Assembly (NCBI RefSeq): GCF_905220565.1
Contig: NC_059405.1
Span: forward strand, 14,214,081 to 14,278,080
From: Melitaea cinxia
Lineage: Eukaryota; Arthropoda; Insecta; Lepidoptera; Nymphalidae
DNA length: 64,000 nucleotides
Direction: 5' to 3'
Position 1 is the first letter of the stretch, and every line of letters starts with the position of its first letter. This document shows positions 1 through 11,500 of this stretch, in pieces. The translations under genes were made by a program, and so were the position numbers. The notes beneath the pieces were generated by a model. That model was not told the DNA's origin. It was given only the letters and a program-made list of their open reading frames with translations, and made no database searches.

Positions 1-221
1 TATTCTAAATATTTAGGTTTGTCGGGAACGGGCAATAAAAGCTAAGTGAACAGACGGATGTTGTGCTAAATCTATACCAATATTTTAAAACTGAATTTGT
101 TTGTTTTTATTATCAACCAACGTCTTGACGAGAAGCTTCTTCAGACATAGAAAAGTTTTCGCACTTTTCTAAAAGGGTGATCGATTATTCCTATCCATCA
201 GAAAATAAAATATAAACTTAA

Positions 222-484
222 ACGGCGTAAACAAGCGTACGGCTCACCTGATGATAAGCGATTACCGTAGCTTATAGACTTCTGCAACACCAGAAACATT
301 GTAAGCGCGTTGCCGAGCCTATCCCCGATTCCCCCCCAGGAGCTGTGGTCACCTTACTTACCAGCAGGAACACAACACTGCTGGAAAGCAGCATTATTTA
401 GCTGTGATCTTCTGTAAGGTCGAGGTATTTCCCCGGTTGGGCTGCTCCATATTTGAGCAGAAAACTGCTATGCCCTTCCTCAGT
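222..484 (-). mobile_element. SINE-like repeat, family A, nearly full copy
   Basis: Reads on the minus strand. On the plus strand it shows the family hallmarks: AACAAGCGTACGGCTCACC, GATTACCGTAGCTTATAGAC, GCTGTGATCTTCTGTAAGG and a CTGCTCCATAT block. Compared with the well-preserved copies at 31221-31502 and 63019-63302 it has base changes and has lost the A-rich tail region. No coding capacity. The family name is mine; membership rests on alignment by eye to the other copies here. Confidence 0.8.
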
Positions 485-2255
485 CACGATATATTTATGT
501 TACCTAAAACTGTCATGCAATATTAAGCTTACGCGTTACGCTACATACTATACATGTATTGGCAAAAAAGTTATATATAATATAAAACGAAAGGGAGTTG
601 TCATAGATTCAAGAATTTTTTGATAACAAAAAACTAATGATTAGCAAATCATCCTTTTTTATAACTTGATGATAAATAATAAAATATAACAGACCAAATA
701 GTTTTTCGTAAATTTAGACCAAAGTTGTTTAGTAAATTTTTATTCTAAATTCTAATTCTGCCCCGTTGAAATTAATTTTATTTAAAATTTAATAAATTGT
801 GGTTCCGGAATTATCCTGTCTGTTATAATCCCAGACTAATCAAGTATACCCTGTTTATATTAAAAACATCAAAAGAAATGTTTATCAAAGTTTAAAAAAA
901 AAAAATTCTTTTTACTTTGTTTACGATATTTTTGATTTACATCTATCCCGTCGTAAGTTAGGGACTTAGGACGTAGTTTATTGTGATGAAAAGTTGTGCC
1001 ATCTGGGAATACGGCGTCTAAATGCGGAACCCTCTTATCTCTGGGGCGTATTTTAATGGAAGATGACGGCTGAAATATCTTCATCTGCTCAAACTTGAGA
1101 TATCTGTATTATATCATGCTCGAAATATTTCTAAATTAAAGTCAAATTATAAATCTGAAAATTCGTTTTAAAATGTAGCAGTTACTTTAATTACCTGCTC
1201 AAATAAGTTTATAATTATTAAAGATAACGAAACAATTGCCGTATTTCAAGCTAATTTTCCAACCTTTCTATTAAAATGTATACAAAAGTAGCGTACCAAA
1301 TGATTTCTTCTAAAAGTGGAGTCTAGTAAGTAGAAACATCATATTCGGAAACACAAAATCTAAACATTCAAATTTAATAAGGTTATATAAAAATAAATTA
1401 TAAATTCTTTCTCTCCATAACTTTTAAGATTCAATAATCAAATATGAGATATAACGTCCCAACAGACATTTACTTAATTAGAAATTCTAAATACCCACAC
1501 GTATCTCCATCAAATTTAATTGTCAACCCCTTTTATCAGGACAGACAATACCTTTCAATTTTGATGGACACCTCTATTTGATATTCATTGTTATATCGTG
1601 TCTACCTTGGTTTATCTTGTAAGTGTCATTAACCTCAACCATATGTCCATTAGAGTTCAACTATGATTGAGCATTGGGACCAGGTGGGATGACGCTAAAA
1701 ATACCTGACAGTGATATTGGGATAACTGTTCTAAAAATAACACCCTATAAATTTGGGATGCGTAGTTTGATTTATGGTCGATGGATGGGTTATGTTTAAC
1801 CCGTCTTCGTTTAACCAGCTGTGATTTACTTTTAGTAATTTGTTCGGCACGAGTCAAATATACATATGATTTAGAATCTTGGAAAATGCTTAGGGTAAAT
1901 ACGAGATTATGAATTTGAATTTTATGATATTAGACATAAAATAAAAAAAAATCTTTAGTGATTTCTATTTAACTTTGTGATAAATTAGCTCATTGACGAG
2001 ATAGGACAAAATGCCAACAGAAGTAAGGCTATATAATTATGTAGGTATAGGCATATATACAAGGCTTTTTTGACAGTGGGTATGACGGATTACAGTTAAA
2101 ATTAGTCACGCTGTTTCTTCGCGATATGTCTAGTAATATTATTAATTATTTTACAAAAAAGGCGACTACGACAAATAACCACTAAAATGGGAAACCTAAA
2201 CTTTATAATTAAGTGTGAAGTGTATTTAGTGCACCATATATTATATTCCATTTTT
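485..2255. other. AT-rich stretch without recognised features
   Basis: No gene, RNA or recognisable repeat was found. Short open frames here (for example at 869-1084 and 1657-1857 on the minus strand) lack splice sites, codon bias or recognisable motifs and look like chance. The block around 1650-1860 is somewhat less AT-rich than its surroundings but was not identified. Confidence 0.5.
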
Positions 2256-2666
2256 AACCGACTTCATAAAAGGACGTTACTCAATTCGACCGTATATATA
2301 ATATACATATTTTTTTAATGTATGTTCGGGGATAACTTCGTCGTTTATGAACCGATTTTGATAATTCTTTTTTTGTTGGAAAGGAGATGTCCCTAGTTTG
2401 GTACCATGATAAGGAAACCAGGATCCAATGATGGGATCCCAGAGAAATCGAGGAAAACCCTCGAAAATTCGCATAACTTTATACTGTGTGTACCGATTTT
2501 GATGATTTTTAATTTAACCGAAAGCCGATGTTTATTATGTGGTCACATTTAAATTTCATCGAGATCTGATTACAACTTTTGGAGTAATCTTTGATAATGC
2601 GTATTTACTTGACTATTTTTTCGTCTACCTACGTTGTATTACTTGTCGATGTAATTGAAGTCGGTT
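2256..2666 (+). mobile_element. Family E repeat with ACCGACTTCA inverted ends
   Basis: The left end AACCGACTTCA (2256-2266) is the exact reverse complement of the right end TGAAGTCGGTT (2656-2666), followed by a T run. Diverged copies occur at 53565-53771 and 56214-56345, and a fragment at 53171-53225. The inverted ends suggest a non-autonomous DNA transposon. No transposase is encoded. An internal ACCGATTTTGAT motif occurs twice. Confidence 0.65.
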
Positions 2667-3630
2667 TTTTTTTCGTTTGCCAGCAAATAATATAATATAA
2701 TTAAGTACTTCAAATCATTGCAGGTGGGGACAAACTAATAACCCAAATAAATTCAACTGATAGTAGTTACTTAGGATTTGTTAGTGTTCGATTGACAGTA
2801 TAATTTATTAGTGTTTTGTATAACTTTTTTGTCCCCGCGAGCAATAATATCAAGTTTAAAATTAATAAAAAAATATTGGGTTTTTTGGCGTCCAAAATCG
2901 GAAATTTTGCTATTTTATTTTTATATATCCTGTGGAACTTGGGCCATAAAGATTTTTTTACTGTAGCTGTATACTAAGGAAATCATATTAAAACTCATTA
3001 TATTTTTATTTTGTCCTTTTATACATGTAAAATATATGGTTTTTTTTTATAATTACAAACTACAAACATTAGCATTTCAAAATACAAAGAATGTATAAAA
3101 ATATACATAAAGAAATATATGTTAAAAAGAGACAGTTATAGAAATGGCGTCATTAGTGCTTGGCAAATATTTCACTCGATCTTAGTTGAGGTATCAGAGA
3201 ATATTTCAAAGGTATAAAGCATTGAACGTTTCATGTATTCAGAGCATATTCTATTAATTGGACTGTATGAGAATATTAGTACGCGAAATCGTTTCATATA
3301 ATATATCGTAATGGCTTTGTGAGTCTTATTGGTACAGGAATATATTAGTCTAAGATCCGAACTAGACATGATCTGCACCCATCTGCTTAATGGATAAAAA
3401 TTAAATAATTATCTTCTGTAGTTTGTTAAGATAAATCGCTATAGGGTTGGCTGGAAAATTCCTGGCCAGGCTGTATTATATTCGGCAATTGCCATTCAAA
3501 CCAGATTTTTAACAGGCAACCCTATATCATCGTATTCGCAATGAAATAGCGTTCATTTCGATTTGATTTGGTTTAGGGTTTATTTATTAAGCATGCCGGT
3601 GAAAGCAACTAGTAGCGATATATATTATAA
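2667..3630. other. AT-rich stretch without recognised features
   Basis: No feature was recognised. The minus-strand frame at 3172-3378 has no supporting signal. Confidence 0.5.
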
Positions 3631-3836
3631 TTAGCTAACATAGCAAACGTTGTTTTGCCATATATATTATTAACTCCCTTAATCCCCCTGCCCTTGTAAC
3701 TTAGGGGTATGAAAAATAGATGTTGGCCAATTCTCAGACCTATCCAATATACACCCAAAATTTCATAAAAATCGATCCAGCCATTTCGGAGGAGTATTTT
3801 AACTAACATTGTGACATGAGAATTTTATATATAAGA
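3631..3836 (-). mobile_element. Helitron-like non-autonomous element, Hel-4 copy
   Basis: Reads on the minus strand. Its 5' end is TCTTATATATAAAATTCTCA, next to a flanking A, and its 3' end is a degraded CTAG (CTAA). Two more copies lie at 47487-47679 (-) and 60560-60766 (+); all share ATGAAAAATAGATGTTGGCC in minus orientation and a GTTTCGGAG-type block. The Helitron call is by terminal pattern only, since no Rep or helicase is present. Confidence 0.55.
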
Positions 3837-3944
3837 TATCTGTTTATAACTGACAACATAGCAGTTGTACCATCAAAATAGTAGACAATCCACCATGTAA
3901 ATTTTCTACAAGCTTCATACTGTCGGTTTATCTATAATCTATAA

Positions 3945-4488
3945 TCTATATAAAAGCGAAAGGTCACTCACTCATCACGAAATCTCCGAAACTATAACAC
4001 CTACAAACTTGAAATTTGGCAAGTAGGGTCCTTATAGGACATAGAGATCCGCTAAGAACGGATTTTACAAAACTCGACCCCTAAAGGGGTAAAACGGGGG
4101 TTGCAAGTTTGTATGAAAGTCCAATGTTTTTGAAGTAAGAGACTTGAAATTTAAAATGTACGCTCTGTAGATGGTGAGAAGGTGTCCAAATAATGTATCT
4201 TTAGAAATCAACTCCCTTTTGGGGTTAAAACGTGGGATGGTAGGTTGACTCACTCATAACGAAATCTCCAAAACTATATCAGCTATAAACTTCAAATTTG
4301 GCAGGTAGATTCCTTATAAGACGTAGACAACCGCTAAGAAGGAATTTTACGAAATTGGAAGTCCTAGGTTTTTGAAGTAAGAGACTTGTAATTTAAAATG
4401 TAAGCTCTATAGATGGCGAAAAGGTGTCCAAATAATGCATCGTAATCAATATATATATAAAAAAAAGAAAGGTCACTGACTCACTCAA
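3945..4488 (+). mobile_element. Helitron-like element, Hel-1 copy with internal tandem repeats, 3'-incomplete
   Basis: Starts A|TCTATATAAAAGCGAAAGG. The module beginning CACTCATCACGAAATCTCC recurs at 3970 and, as CACTCATAACGAAATCTCC, about 283 bp later; a third start (GGTCACTGACTCACTC) lies near 4470 and breaks off. Each module contains TTTTTGAAGTAAGAGACTTG and GGTGTCCAAATAATG blocks. No 3' CTAG end is visible, so this copy is truncated or interrupted. The related copy at 5888-6452 is complete at both ends. Confidence 0.6.
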
Positions 4489-4509
4489 GAATATTTTAAC
4501 TTATTTAAT

Positions 4510-4692
4510 GACTAAAATGTTGTTATCCAAGTTTTACGCGAATTTTACTCATTACAATGCAACAACTGTTTCGGATTTTATCGCGTTTTATTTAGTTTTT
4601 TAGATACTCGACGTTTCGGATTCTTTACAAGTTTACAGCAACCATGGTCACGGGAGGACTGGTTCTCATAAAATCCGAAAAAGTTGTTTAAT
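4510..4692 (-). repeat. Family G dispersed repeat
   Basis: Matches 36896-37043 in opposite orientation. The shared blocks are ACAGCAACCATGGTCACG, AAAATCCGAAAAAGTTGTTT and a TTTTATCGCG stretch. Not identified with a known family. The other copy contains an 11-bp stem (TACAGCAACCA/TGGTTGCTGTA) that is damaged here. Strand is arbitrary and only marks relative orientation. Confidence 0.55.
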
Positions 4693-4833
4693 TATAACTA
4701 AAATGTTTGTGATTTCCCTAAGCGTTTATAAGCAACTCTTACACTCAGGCATTTAGCTATTTTAGGAATAGACGACCGTGTGTGTATGTTGAAGATATTT
4801 ATATGTTTTATATGTCAGTTATCTGAATATAGA

Positions 4834-5848
4834 AACAGAACAAGAACAAAACAGAAAGAAAAAGAATAGAACAGATTAAGAAATGAATAGAACAAAATAG
4901 AACAGAACAGAATAGTACAGAATAGAAAAGAACAGAACAGAACAAAACTGAACAGGATAGAGAACAGAATAGAATAGCACAGAACAGAATAGAATAGACC
5001 AGAGTAGAATAGAATAGACCAGAGTAGAATATAATAGAACAGAATAAGAACAGAACAAAATAGAACAGAATAGAACAGAACAGAAAAGAATAGAACAGAA
5101 CAGAATAGAATAGAACAGAACAAAACAGAATAGAATAGACCAGAGTAGAATAGAATAGAACAGAACAGAATAGAATAGAATAGAACAGAATAGAATAGAA
5201 TAGAACAGAATAGAATAGAACAGAATAAGGAAAGAACAGAATAGAACAGAATATAATAGAACAGAATAAGGAAAGAACAGATAAGAACAGAACAGAATAG
5301 AAAAGAATAGAACAGAATAAGAACAGAATAGAACAGAACAGAGTAGAAACGAATAGAACAAAACAGAATAGAATAGAATAGAACAGAATAAAAACAGAAC
5401 AGAATAGAATAGAACAGAATAAGGAAAGAACAGAATAGAATAGAATAGAACAGAACAGAATAGAATAGAACAGAATAAGAACAGAACAGAATAGAATAGA
5501 ACAGAATAAAAACAGAACAGAACAGAACAGAATAGAATATAATAGAACAGAATAGAACAGAATAGAACAGAACAGAATAAGAAATGAATAGAACCGAATA
5601 GAATAGAACAGAATAGAACAGAACAGAATAGAAAAGAATAGAATAAGAACAGAAGAGAACAGAATAAGAACAGAATAGAATAAGAACAGAATAGAATAGA
5701 ATAAAACAGAATAGAATAGAACAGAACAGAATAGAATAGAACAGAATAGAATAGAATAGAACAAAACTTAATATAATAGAACAGAACAGAATATAATAGA
5801 ACAGGATAAGAAAAGAATAGATCAGAACAGAATAGAATAGAACAGAAT
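4834..5848. repeat. AGAAT/AGAAC pentanucleotide satellite array, about 1 kb
   Basis: Almost every base belongs to AGAAT or AGAAC units with rare variants (AAGAAC, AGGAAAGAAC, GACCAGAGT). There is higher-order structure: the 20-mer AGAATAGACCAGAGTAGAAT occurs in tandem at 4987-5026 and again near 5131, and CAGAATAAGGAAAGAACAG recurs at 5221, 5262 and 5415. Because the minus-strand units contain few stop codons, long Phe/Tyr/Ser/Leu/Cys-rich frames open on that strand. These are repeat artefacts, not genes. The array lies between two Hel-1 copies. Confidence 0.95.
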
Positions 5849-5887
5849 TTATTATTACATATTATATAGAGATAACATATATATACA

Positions 5888-6452
5888 TCTATATATATAT
5901 AAAAGCGAAAGGACACTCATCACGAAATCTCCGAAACTATAACTTGGAATTTGGCAGGTAGGTTTGGGGGTTGAAAGTTTGTATGAATGTCCTATGTTTT
6001 TGAAGTAAGAGACTTGAAATTTAAAATGTAAGCTCTATAGATGGTGAAAAGGTGTCCAAATAATGTATATTTAGAAATCAACTCCCTTTTGGGGTTAAAA
6101 CGGGGGATGGTAGGTTGACTCACTCATCACGAAATCTCCGAAACTATAACAGCTACAAACTTGGTATGGAGATGTCCAAATAATGCATCGTAATCTATAT
6201 ATATATATATATTTTGAGGATTTGAGATATATATATATATATATAGATATATATATATATATATATATATATCTCAAATCCTCAAAATCTACTGAACGGA
6301 TTTTCATGTGGTTTCACCAATAGAGAGAGGGCTTCAAGAGGAAGGTTTACGGAGCGGCTAAGCCGATTTTGATGAGAGTTTCACTGAAAGTTTGCCGGGA
6401 AATTTTTGTGACACACTGATTTCAACGCGGGCGAAGCCGCGGGCACAGCTAG
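5888..6452 (+). mobile_element. Helitron-like element, Hel-1, both termini present
   Basis: 5' end TCTATATATATATAAAAGCG and 3' end GGGCACAGCTAG, followed by T. A short GC hairpin (GCGG-GCGAAG-CCGC) precedes the 3' CTAG, as expected for Helitrons. The body shares the CATCACGAAATCTCCGAAAC module with 3945-4488, has an internal deletion near 5945-5970, and carries an (AT)n foldback at 6211-6288. No protein is encoded, so it would depend on an autonomous Helitron elsewhere. Confidence 0.7.
6211..6288. repeat. Perfect inverted repeat around an (AT)n tract
   Basis: The 18-bp arm ATTTTGAGGATTTGAGAT (6211-6228) is exactly complementary to 6271-6288. The interval is almost pure AT dinucleotide, which extends the stem further. 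It lies in the middle of the Hel-1 element. The structure could come from an inversion or a template switch during replication. Confidence 0.85.
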
Positions 6453-6863
6453 TATTAAATATATTGCTTAAACTCGTATGTGCATTTTTTAATCAAAATA
6501 TTTCTTTCATTTTTAGTTAAAATGTGACCTAGCTAGGAATTTTTCAGTTATCTAATTTGCAATTTTTCTTAAATATACTAACAATATATGAAATGATTTT
6601 CATTCATTAAGCAGATGGGTGATTTTCGTGTCTAGTTCGGATCTCCTACTACATGCATTGAATGAAATTATGAAAATGACAAATGTATCTCTTTGTACAA
6701 TATTGTGAAATTTTCGACAGAATTATAAGTAGCATATAATTAAAAATTAAATTGAAATTCGTTAGCAGCATTGTGAGAAATACAGAGGCTACATTTTATA
6801 TAACAAAAATAAATCAAAATTTTTAAATTTATATTTGGAAGAGGTTGAAAGAATTTTTTTATG
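6453..6863. other. AT-rich stretch without recognised features
   Basis: No feature was recognised between the Hel-1 end and the family A fragment. Confidence 0.5.
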
Positions 6864-6940
6864 AAGTACGGCGCAGCAGGAAGAGTATTCCTCAAATTCT
6901 GGAGCAGCCCATCCGGGAAGTACCCAAGCTTACAAAAGAT
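6864..6940 (+). mobile_element. Family A SINE-like fragment
   Basis: Matches the start of the family in sense orientation (GCGCAGCAGG, ATTCCTCAAATTCTGGAGCA, GGGAAGTACC) and then breaks off near GCTTACAAAAGAT. It is diverged and is only the first quarter of the element. Confidence 0.6.
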
Positions 6941-7356
6941 ATACTTTCACTGGCCAAATAAAAGTGCTCTCAAATAAGTGTTTTGTTCCTGTGGTAACTA
7001 ACAAAGCAGAATTCACTTATTTTAATATAATTTTTTACTGATCAATTTAGACTTTCATTCTTTGATATAAGGAAAAAAATTGCTAACTCCGTTATACCGT
7101 TAGTATAATAACATTAAAACAAAACATATTTAAGGAATATTTTTTTAAGCACTACAATTACTTATCAAGTTACTGAACTGAACAGTATCTAGACAGAACT
7201 TTATCACTCAACACACCCTTACAATTTAATTTTACGCAATCGTAATTATCTGCCTTCAAAAGTGGTTAAAATGGAAATTGAGTTTTTGCATTAAAGAGAA
7301 TAATAGCGTCACGAATTATAAGATTATGAGGAATAGCTTGGCGGAAAATTGAAATA

Positions 7357-7643
7357 AGTTTGTTCGAGCCCCGCACATGACAAACATTTGTATTGGCTAT
7401 ACAGGTGTTTGTTGTGATCTGGGTGTTTGTGCAGTTCTTGTGGGACTCCCCACCGTGCCTCGGAGAGCACGTTAAGCGGTCGGTTCCGGTTTTTATCATA
7501 TACACCTGATAGTGATCGTTATTCATAGTAGGGAATATATCCGCCAACTCGCATTGAATCTGCGTGGTGGATTAAGCTCTGCTCCTACATGGGAAAAGGG
7601 GTCTATGAGGCCTATGCCCAGAAGTGGGATATTACAGGCTAAA
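7357..7643 (+). mobile_element. tRNA-derived SINE, family B, 5'-truncated
   Basis: Starts inside the B-box region (TTCGAGCCCCGCACATGAC) and runs through CATTTGTATTGGC, CCCACCGTGCCTCGGAGAGC and GGGATATTACAGGCT. The A-box half of the tRNA head, present at 28089-28433, is missing. Open frames on the minus strand across this interval are SINE sequence, not genes. Confidence 0.85.
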
Positions 7644-8023
7644 TCGTAACCAAAACTATATGTAAAATAGATTATTTCGTTACGCACCCCCTTTCTTTCA
7701 CCAAGCATTTTATCTTTTAAAAGATAACTCTAAAGTGAAATTAACTGTCCTAATTTAACGAGACAATAATTACTCGGAATTAAAACGAGTTGAAAATGAC
7801 TTTTATAAATGACAGTGTCGTTATCTATTGTTGCCGAATTAATTAAAAGTTCATAATTATTATCATACTTTATGAAATTCTTGAATTCTGCCCTACTAAT
7901 GTAAAAGGGCAGTAAAGTTTGTAATTACAATTGTGCATATATATGTTTTATCAAATTTATTATATTAAAACTTTATTAGTTTTATCAAATAAAATGGAAT
8001 TCACTCAAGTAAGATTATTTAAA

Positions 8024-8210
8024 TGGGGTAGTGCACAGCAGGAAATTTCCACTTCAACATTCAGCCCGACTGGGGTAGTACCTCGACCTTACAGAAGATC
8101 ACAGCTAAATAATACTATTTTAAGCAGCGTTGTGTTCCTGTTCGTGATTAGTGACCAGAGCACCTGGAGGAATTGGGGATAGGGTCGGCAACACGTTGTT
8201 GCTGATCTTG
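8024..8210 (+). mobile_element. Family A SINE-like copy, 3'-truncated
   Basis: Carries AGCCCGACTGGGGTAGTACC, CTCGACCTTACAGAAGATCA and GGATAGGGTCGGCAACACG in order, then leaves the consensus before the GCTTACCATCAGGTGAGCC region. The plus-strand frame across it (7931-8182) is not a gene. Confidence 0.8.
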
Positions 8211-8389
8211 TAATTAAAAATCTTAAACAAAAGAAATTCTAGTTTGTTTTAATCGAAGTATTACTTATTTAGAATGAACTTTTGTTCTATGTGTGGTATG
8301 TTTTATAGTATTTGGTGGTGCATTATTATTAAAAATATGTGTATGTGTTTTTAAAATTAAAAATAACAATCATATTAATTTTAATTAAA

Positions 8390-8580
8390 AATCAAAATCA
8401 AAAATATATTTATTCAAATAAGCTTCAAAAGCATATTTGAACCGTCTTCTAGAAATAATTAAAATTTTATTTTGTAAAAAACAAAATTAGAATTTTAATT
8501 ATTTTTAAAAGTGAGACTACCGCCGGTTCGGAATGCAGATTCTGCAGAGAAGAGCCGGCAAGAAACATAACCTCAAAAAA
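8390..8580 (+). mobile_element. Family D SINE-like copy
   Basis: Shares TTTATTCAAATAAGCTTCAA, CGGTTCGGAATGCAGATTCT and GAGAAGAGCCGGCAAGAAAC with copies at 17055-17298, 23211-23434 and 62892-63450. The middle is AT-rich and diverged. The 3' part (TTGCATGAAATACAGC in other copies) is absent. Confidence 0.75.
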
Positions 8581-11500
8581 AGTCCTGGGCAAAGGCCTTA
8601 AAAGAGTTTTAGCTTAACCGACTACACTGCTTAACTGTGGGTTGACGAAATATTCGCTACAAAGAGTTACGATTGCTATTTGATTTATGTATATGACAAT
8701 AATAATATACTTTATGTCACATTTAATAAAAAACAAAATTAACAATACAAGCAATTATAGTCACAAATTGTAGAACCAGGCAATCTATGAAAAGAATGAA
8801 AAATGAATGACGATTTTTTTTAAAGCTTTTCGTACCCTCTGATGCACGAAAGGATCACAAGTATTCCAAAGATTATATTAATTACTAATCTACCTTTGCA
8901 TAATTAATATAGATCATGCTTCAAGCCACTTCATACAGCTTATACCGTATTAGCCATACCAAGCTGCAGCTTATATTACATTAATAATTATATGTAATTT
9001 ACGTCAGACCAATTCCAATTAGATCCGAATAGTTGTTAATTATACTAAGGAATATGAAGCGTATTATTACGTTTTAATGTATCACTGCATTTACGAGATA
9101 TAATACTATTAATAATTTTGTATAAGATTATTTTTATTATTTTTATTTAAACAATTACGCATTACTTCTAAATATTGTTGTAACAAGCAATAATAACAAG
9201 TAACAAATAAAAATATTTTATTACACTCTCCGAAATACTTATATTTGAAAATATGAAGACTAAAAGACTTACTTGATAACACAAAGGTTTTTAGTTACTG
9301 ATAAACTAGTGTAAATATTTTAAATAAATATCTATATATGTATATATATAGTAGGTATGTACATGACACTAGAATAAATTGCAACATTATTAATATATCT
9401 CACAACTCGGTAAAGTTTTTTTTTTCTTTTGTACAGAAAGTTAGGCGCTTAACTCACAATATACTTACATGCTTTCTATGCATTACGCTATTTCTATGCA
9501 TTTTTAATCAAATGTAATTTCAAATTTATAGTACTTATATGTGTTAGGGTAACAAATCACTCTCAACACATTCAAACATGGGACTTACGTAAACAAACAC
9601 GAGTCAAATTCGCCAATCACAAAAACATCCTTGAGAAAAATATCACTTTAAAGTTAAAGAGAAAAAAGCATGGCTGCTTCACTTTTTAAATATAAAAAAA
9701 AAATCAACATCTTTCTGTAACGGAATCACTCGACTATTTTAATGAAAAAAAAAATCCCTCCGCACTCCAACCTTTTTAATATTCAGAAACTGTATTCAAT
9801 TCAAAACAAGCGAACTGTATTTTTAAATAGCGCCGCGTAAAGTTATAAAATTTATTTCACGGTTCCGTAGACATTAATTATAAAATTTAAATTAAATGTG
9901 TTAGAAAAAATATCACATTCAAAATTCGAAGCACTTACCATTATAAAATTTCCGAAAAAAACCAGTTAATTTTTGTAACCATCGTGAAACTAACATATGA
10001 TATGTTAATTTAATTATTATTAAAAGTTAATTTTATTATTTAAAATATACTACATATTAAAAGCTCTATTTGTGTCTTAATCTAAATTCTTGATGACTGG
10101 TTTTTTTTTTAATTTTTAGCATAGGTTGCACAATATCGTTTTTCAGCTTTATATTCTGTACTGAGTAACCCTGGTAACGTCTTATCGCCATATTCTTTTT
10201 TTTTCAATATATCCTGTTTTAAAAATTCATTTTATAGCAAACTTGTAATATAATGACGAAAACAAACAAAGAATTATCAAATTTGGTGCTGTCACTCCGA
10301 GCTTGTGCAAATTGTTAACAATACGGTGATTCACTTTTTAATTTATAGATTTTGTAAAGATGGTTTTTACTGATTTATTGAAACAACGCTGAACCCAAAC
10401 CAAGTAGAAAAATAAAAATGCCTACTGTTTCGGGGCACGTAGCGAATTTACGCATTTCACTTGATCTTGAACCCGATAGCGCTGGTATGCGATCGCTGAG
10501 CATAAGGGCACGTGACAGCCGTATTTTGAACTGATAAGCCCTTAGTGATCTAGAACAGGACTTTTTATTTCTTTGTTTATATTTTACACATTTGAAAACG
10601 CTTGAAAACATTATCTTATTATTATTATTTTTTGTAAGTTAATCAGAAAGCAGCCATCTATCCATTATAATCTATTGATGTGGCAAAAAGGATGATAGCT
10701 GTCTTGTACCAACCATGTTGTGCACATGTATAAATTTACTGAAATTGTCTATCTATATCCTATATCTATATCCTATCTTCCGTATCTTTTTTGGGAATAG
10801 AACGTAAAATTTAAATCTACTCTCAAATTTTTGGACCAAATCAATATAGAAATTGCAAAATCAAGAGACTAATACTGATGAATCGCTTCTTATACTCGCA
10901 TCGTACAAAACTTCTATAATGTCTATTAATAAAGGATCATATAAAACCTAGGCAACATCTGTTGTGCCCTCATATTTTTGTCGTCACTAAGTTCATATAA
11001 AGTTCCTCTCGTCAGACTAACGACCTAGGTCAAAAAAGACGACCCGTTACTAACTGCGGAAAGATGTCTGAAAAACTGCCTCCAATTTATCATCGTTTTA
11101 ACTTTTTGATCTTCTTTTAAAAGGTCGCAATAAAGCCTTTTTTTTCTTTTTTGCAGGTTCTCGTTGGACTTCCACTTCACGTATTAGGTATGTACATAAA
11201 AAGATATCTTTTCTATATTTTACTACGTCAAAACATTTTTTTTGCTCAAAAATACTAACAGGACACAATTTCAGACGAAATTGACATTATTTGCTGTATT
11301 TGATACTGTAAAATTATTAGTTGTTTCAAAATTTTGAAGCTTTTTCGTATTTTATCGGAACGGATAACATTGAACATTACTTAGTAATTATATATCTATG
11401 TCCCGCTTTGTTAAGTGCAGGTTGGGAGCTCGCAAATACTACAACTACTACGCTACAACAATTAAGCCTATAACATCCCTATTGCATGCAATATTCGAAA

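Noticed and set aside
4808..5916. Minus-strand open frames of about 318 and 346 codons (and a 102-codon one), rich in Phe, Ser, Leu, Tyr and Cys
   Set aside because: They lie over the AGAAT/AGAAC array. Similar frames exist in every minus-strand register because of the 5-bp unit, so they reflect repeat composition, not a gene.
10375..10611. 78-codon minus-strand frame with a hydrophobic end
   Set aside because: No recognisable family, signal or splice context; length is within chance expectation for this window.
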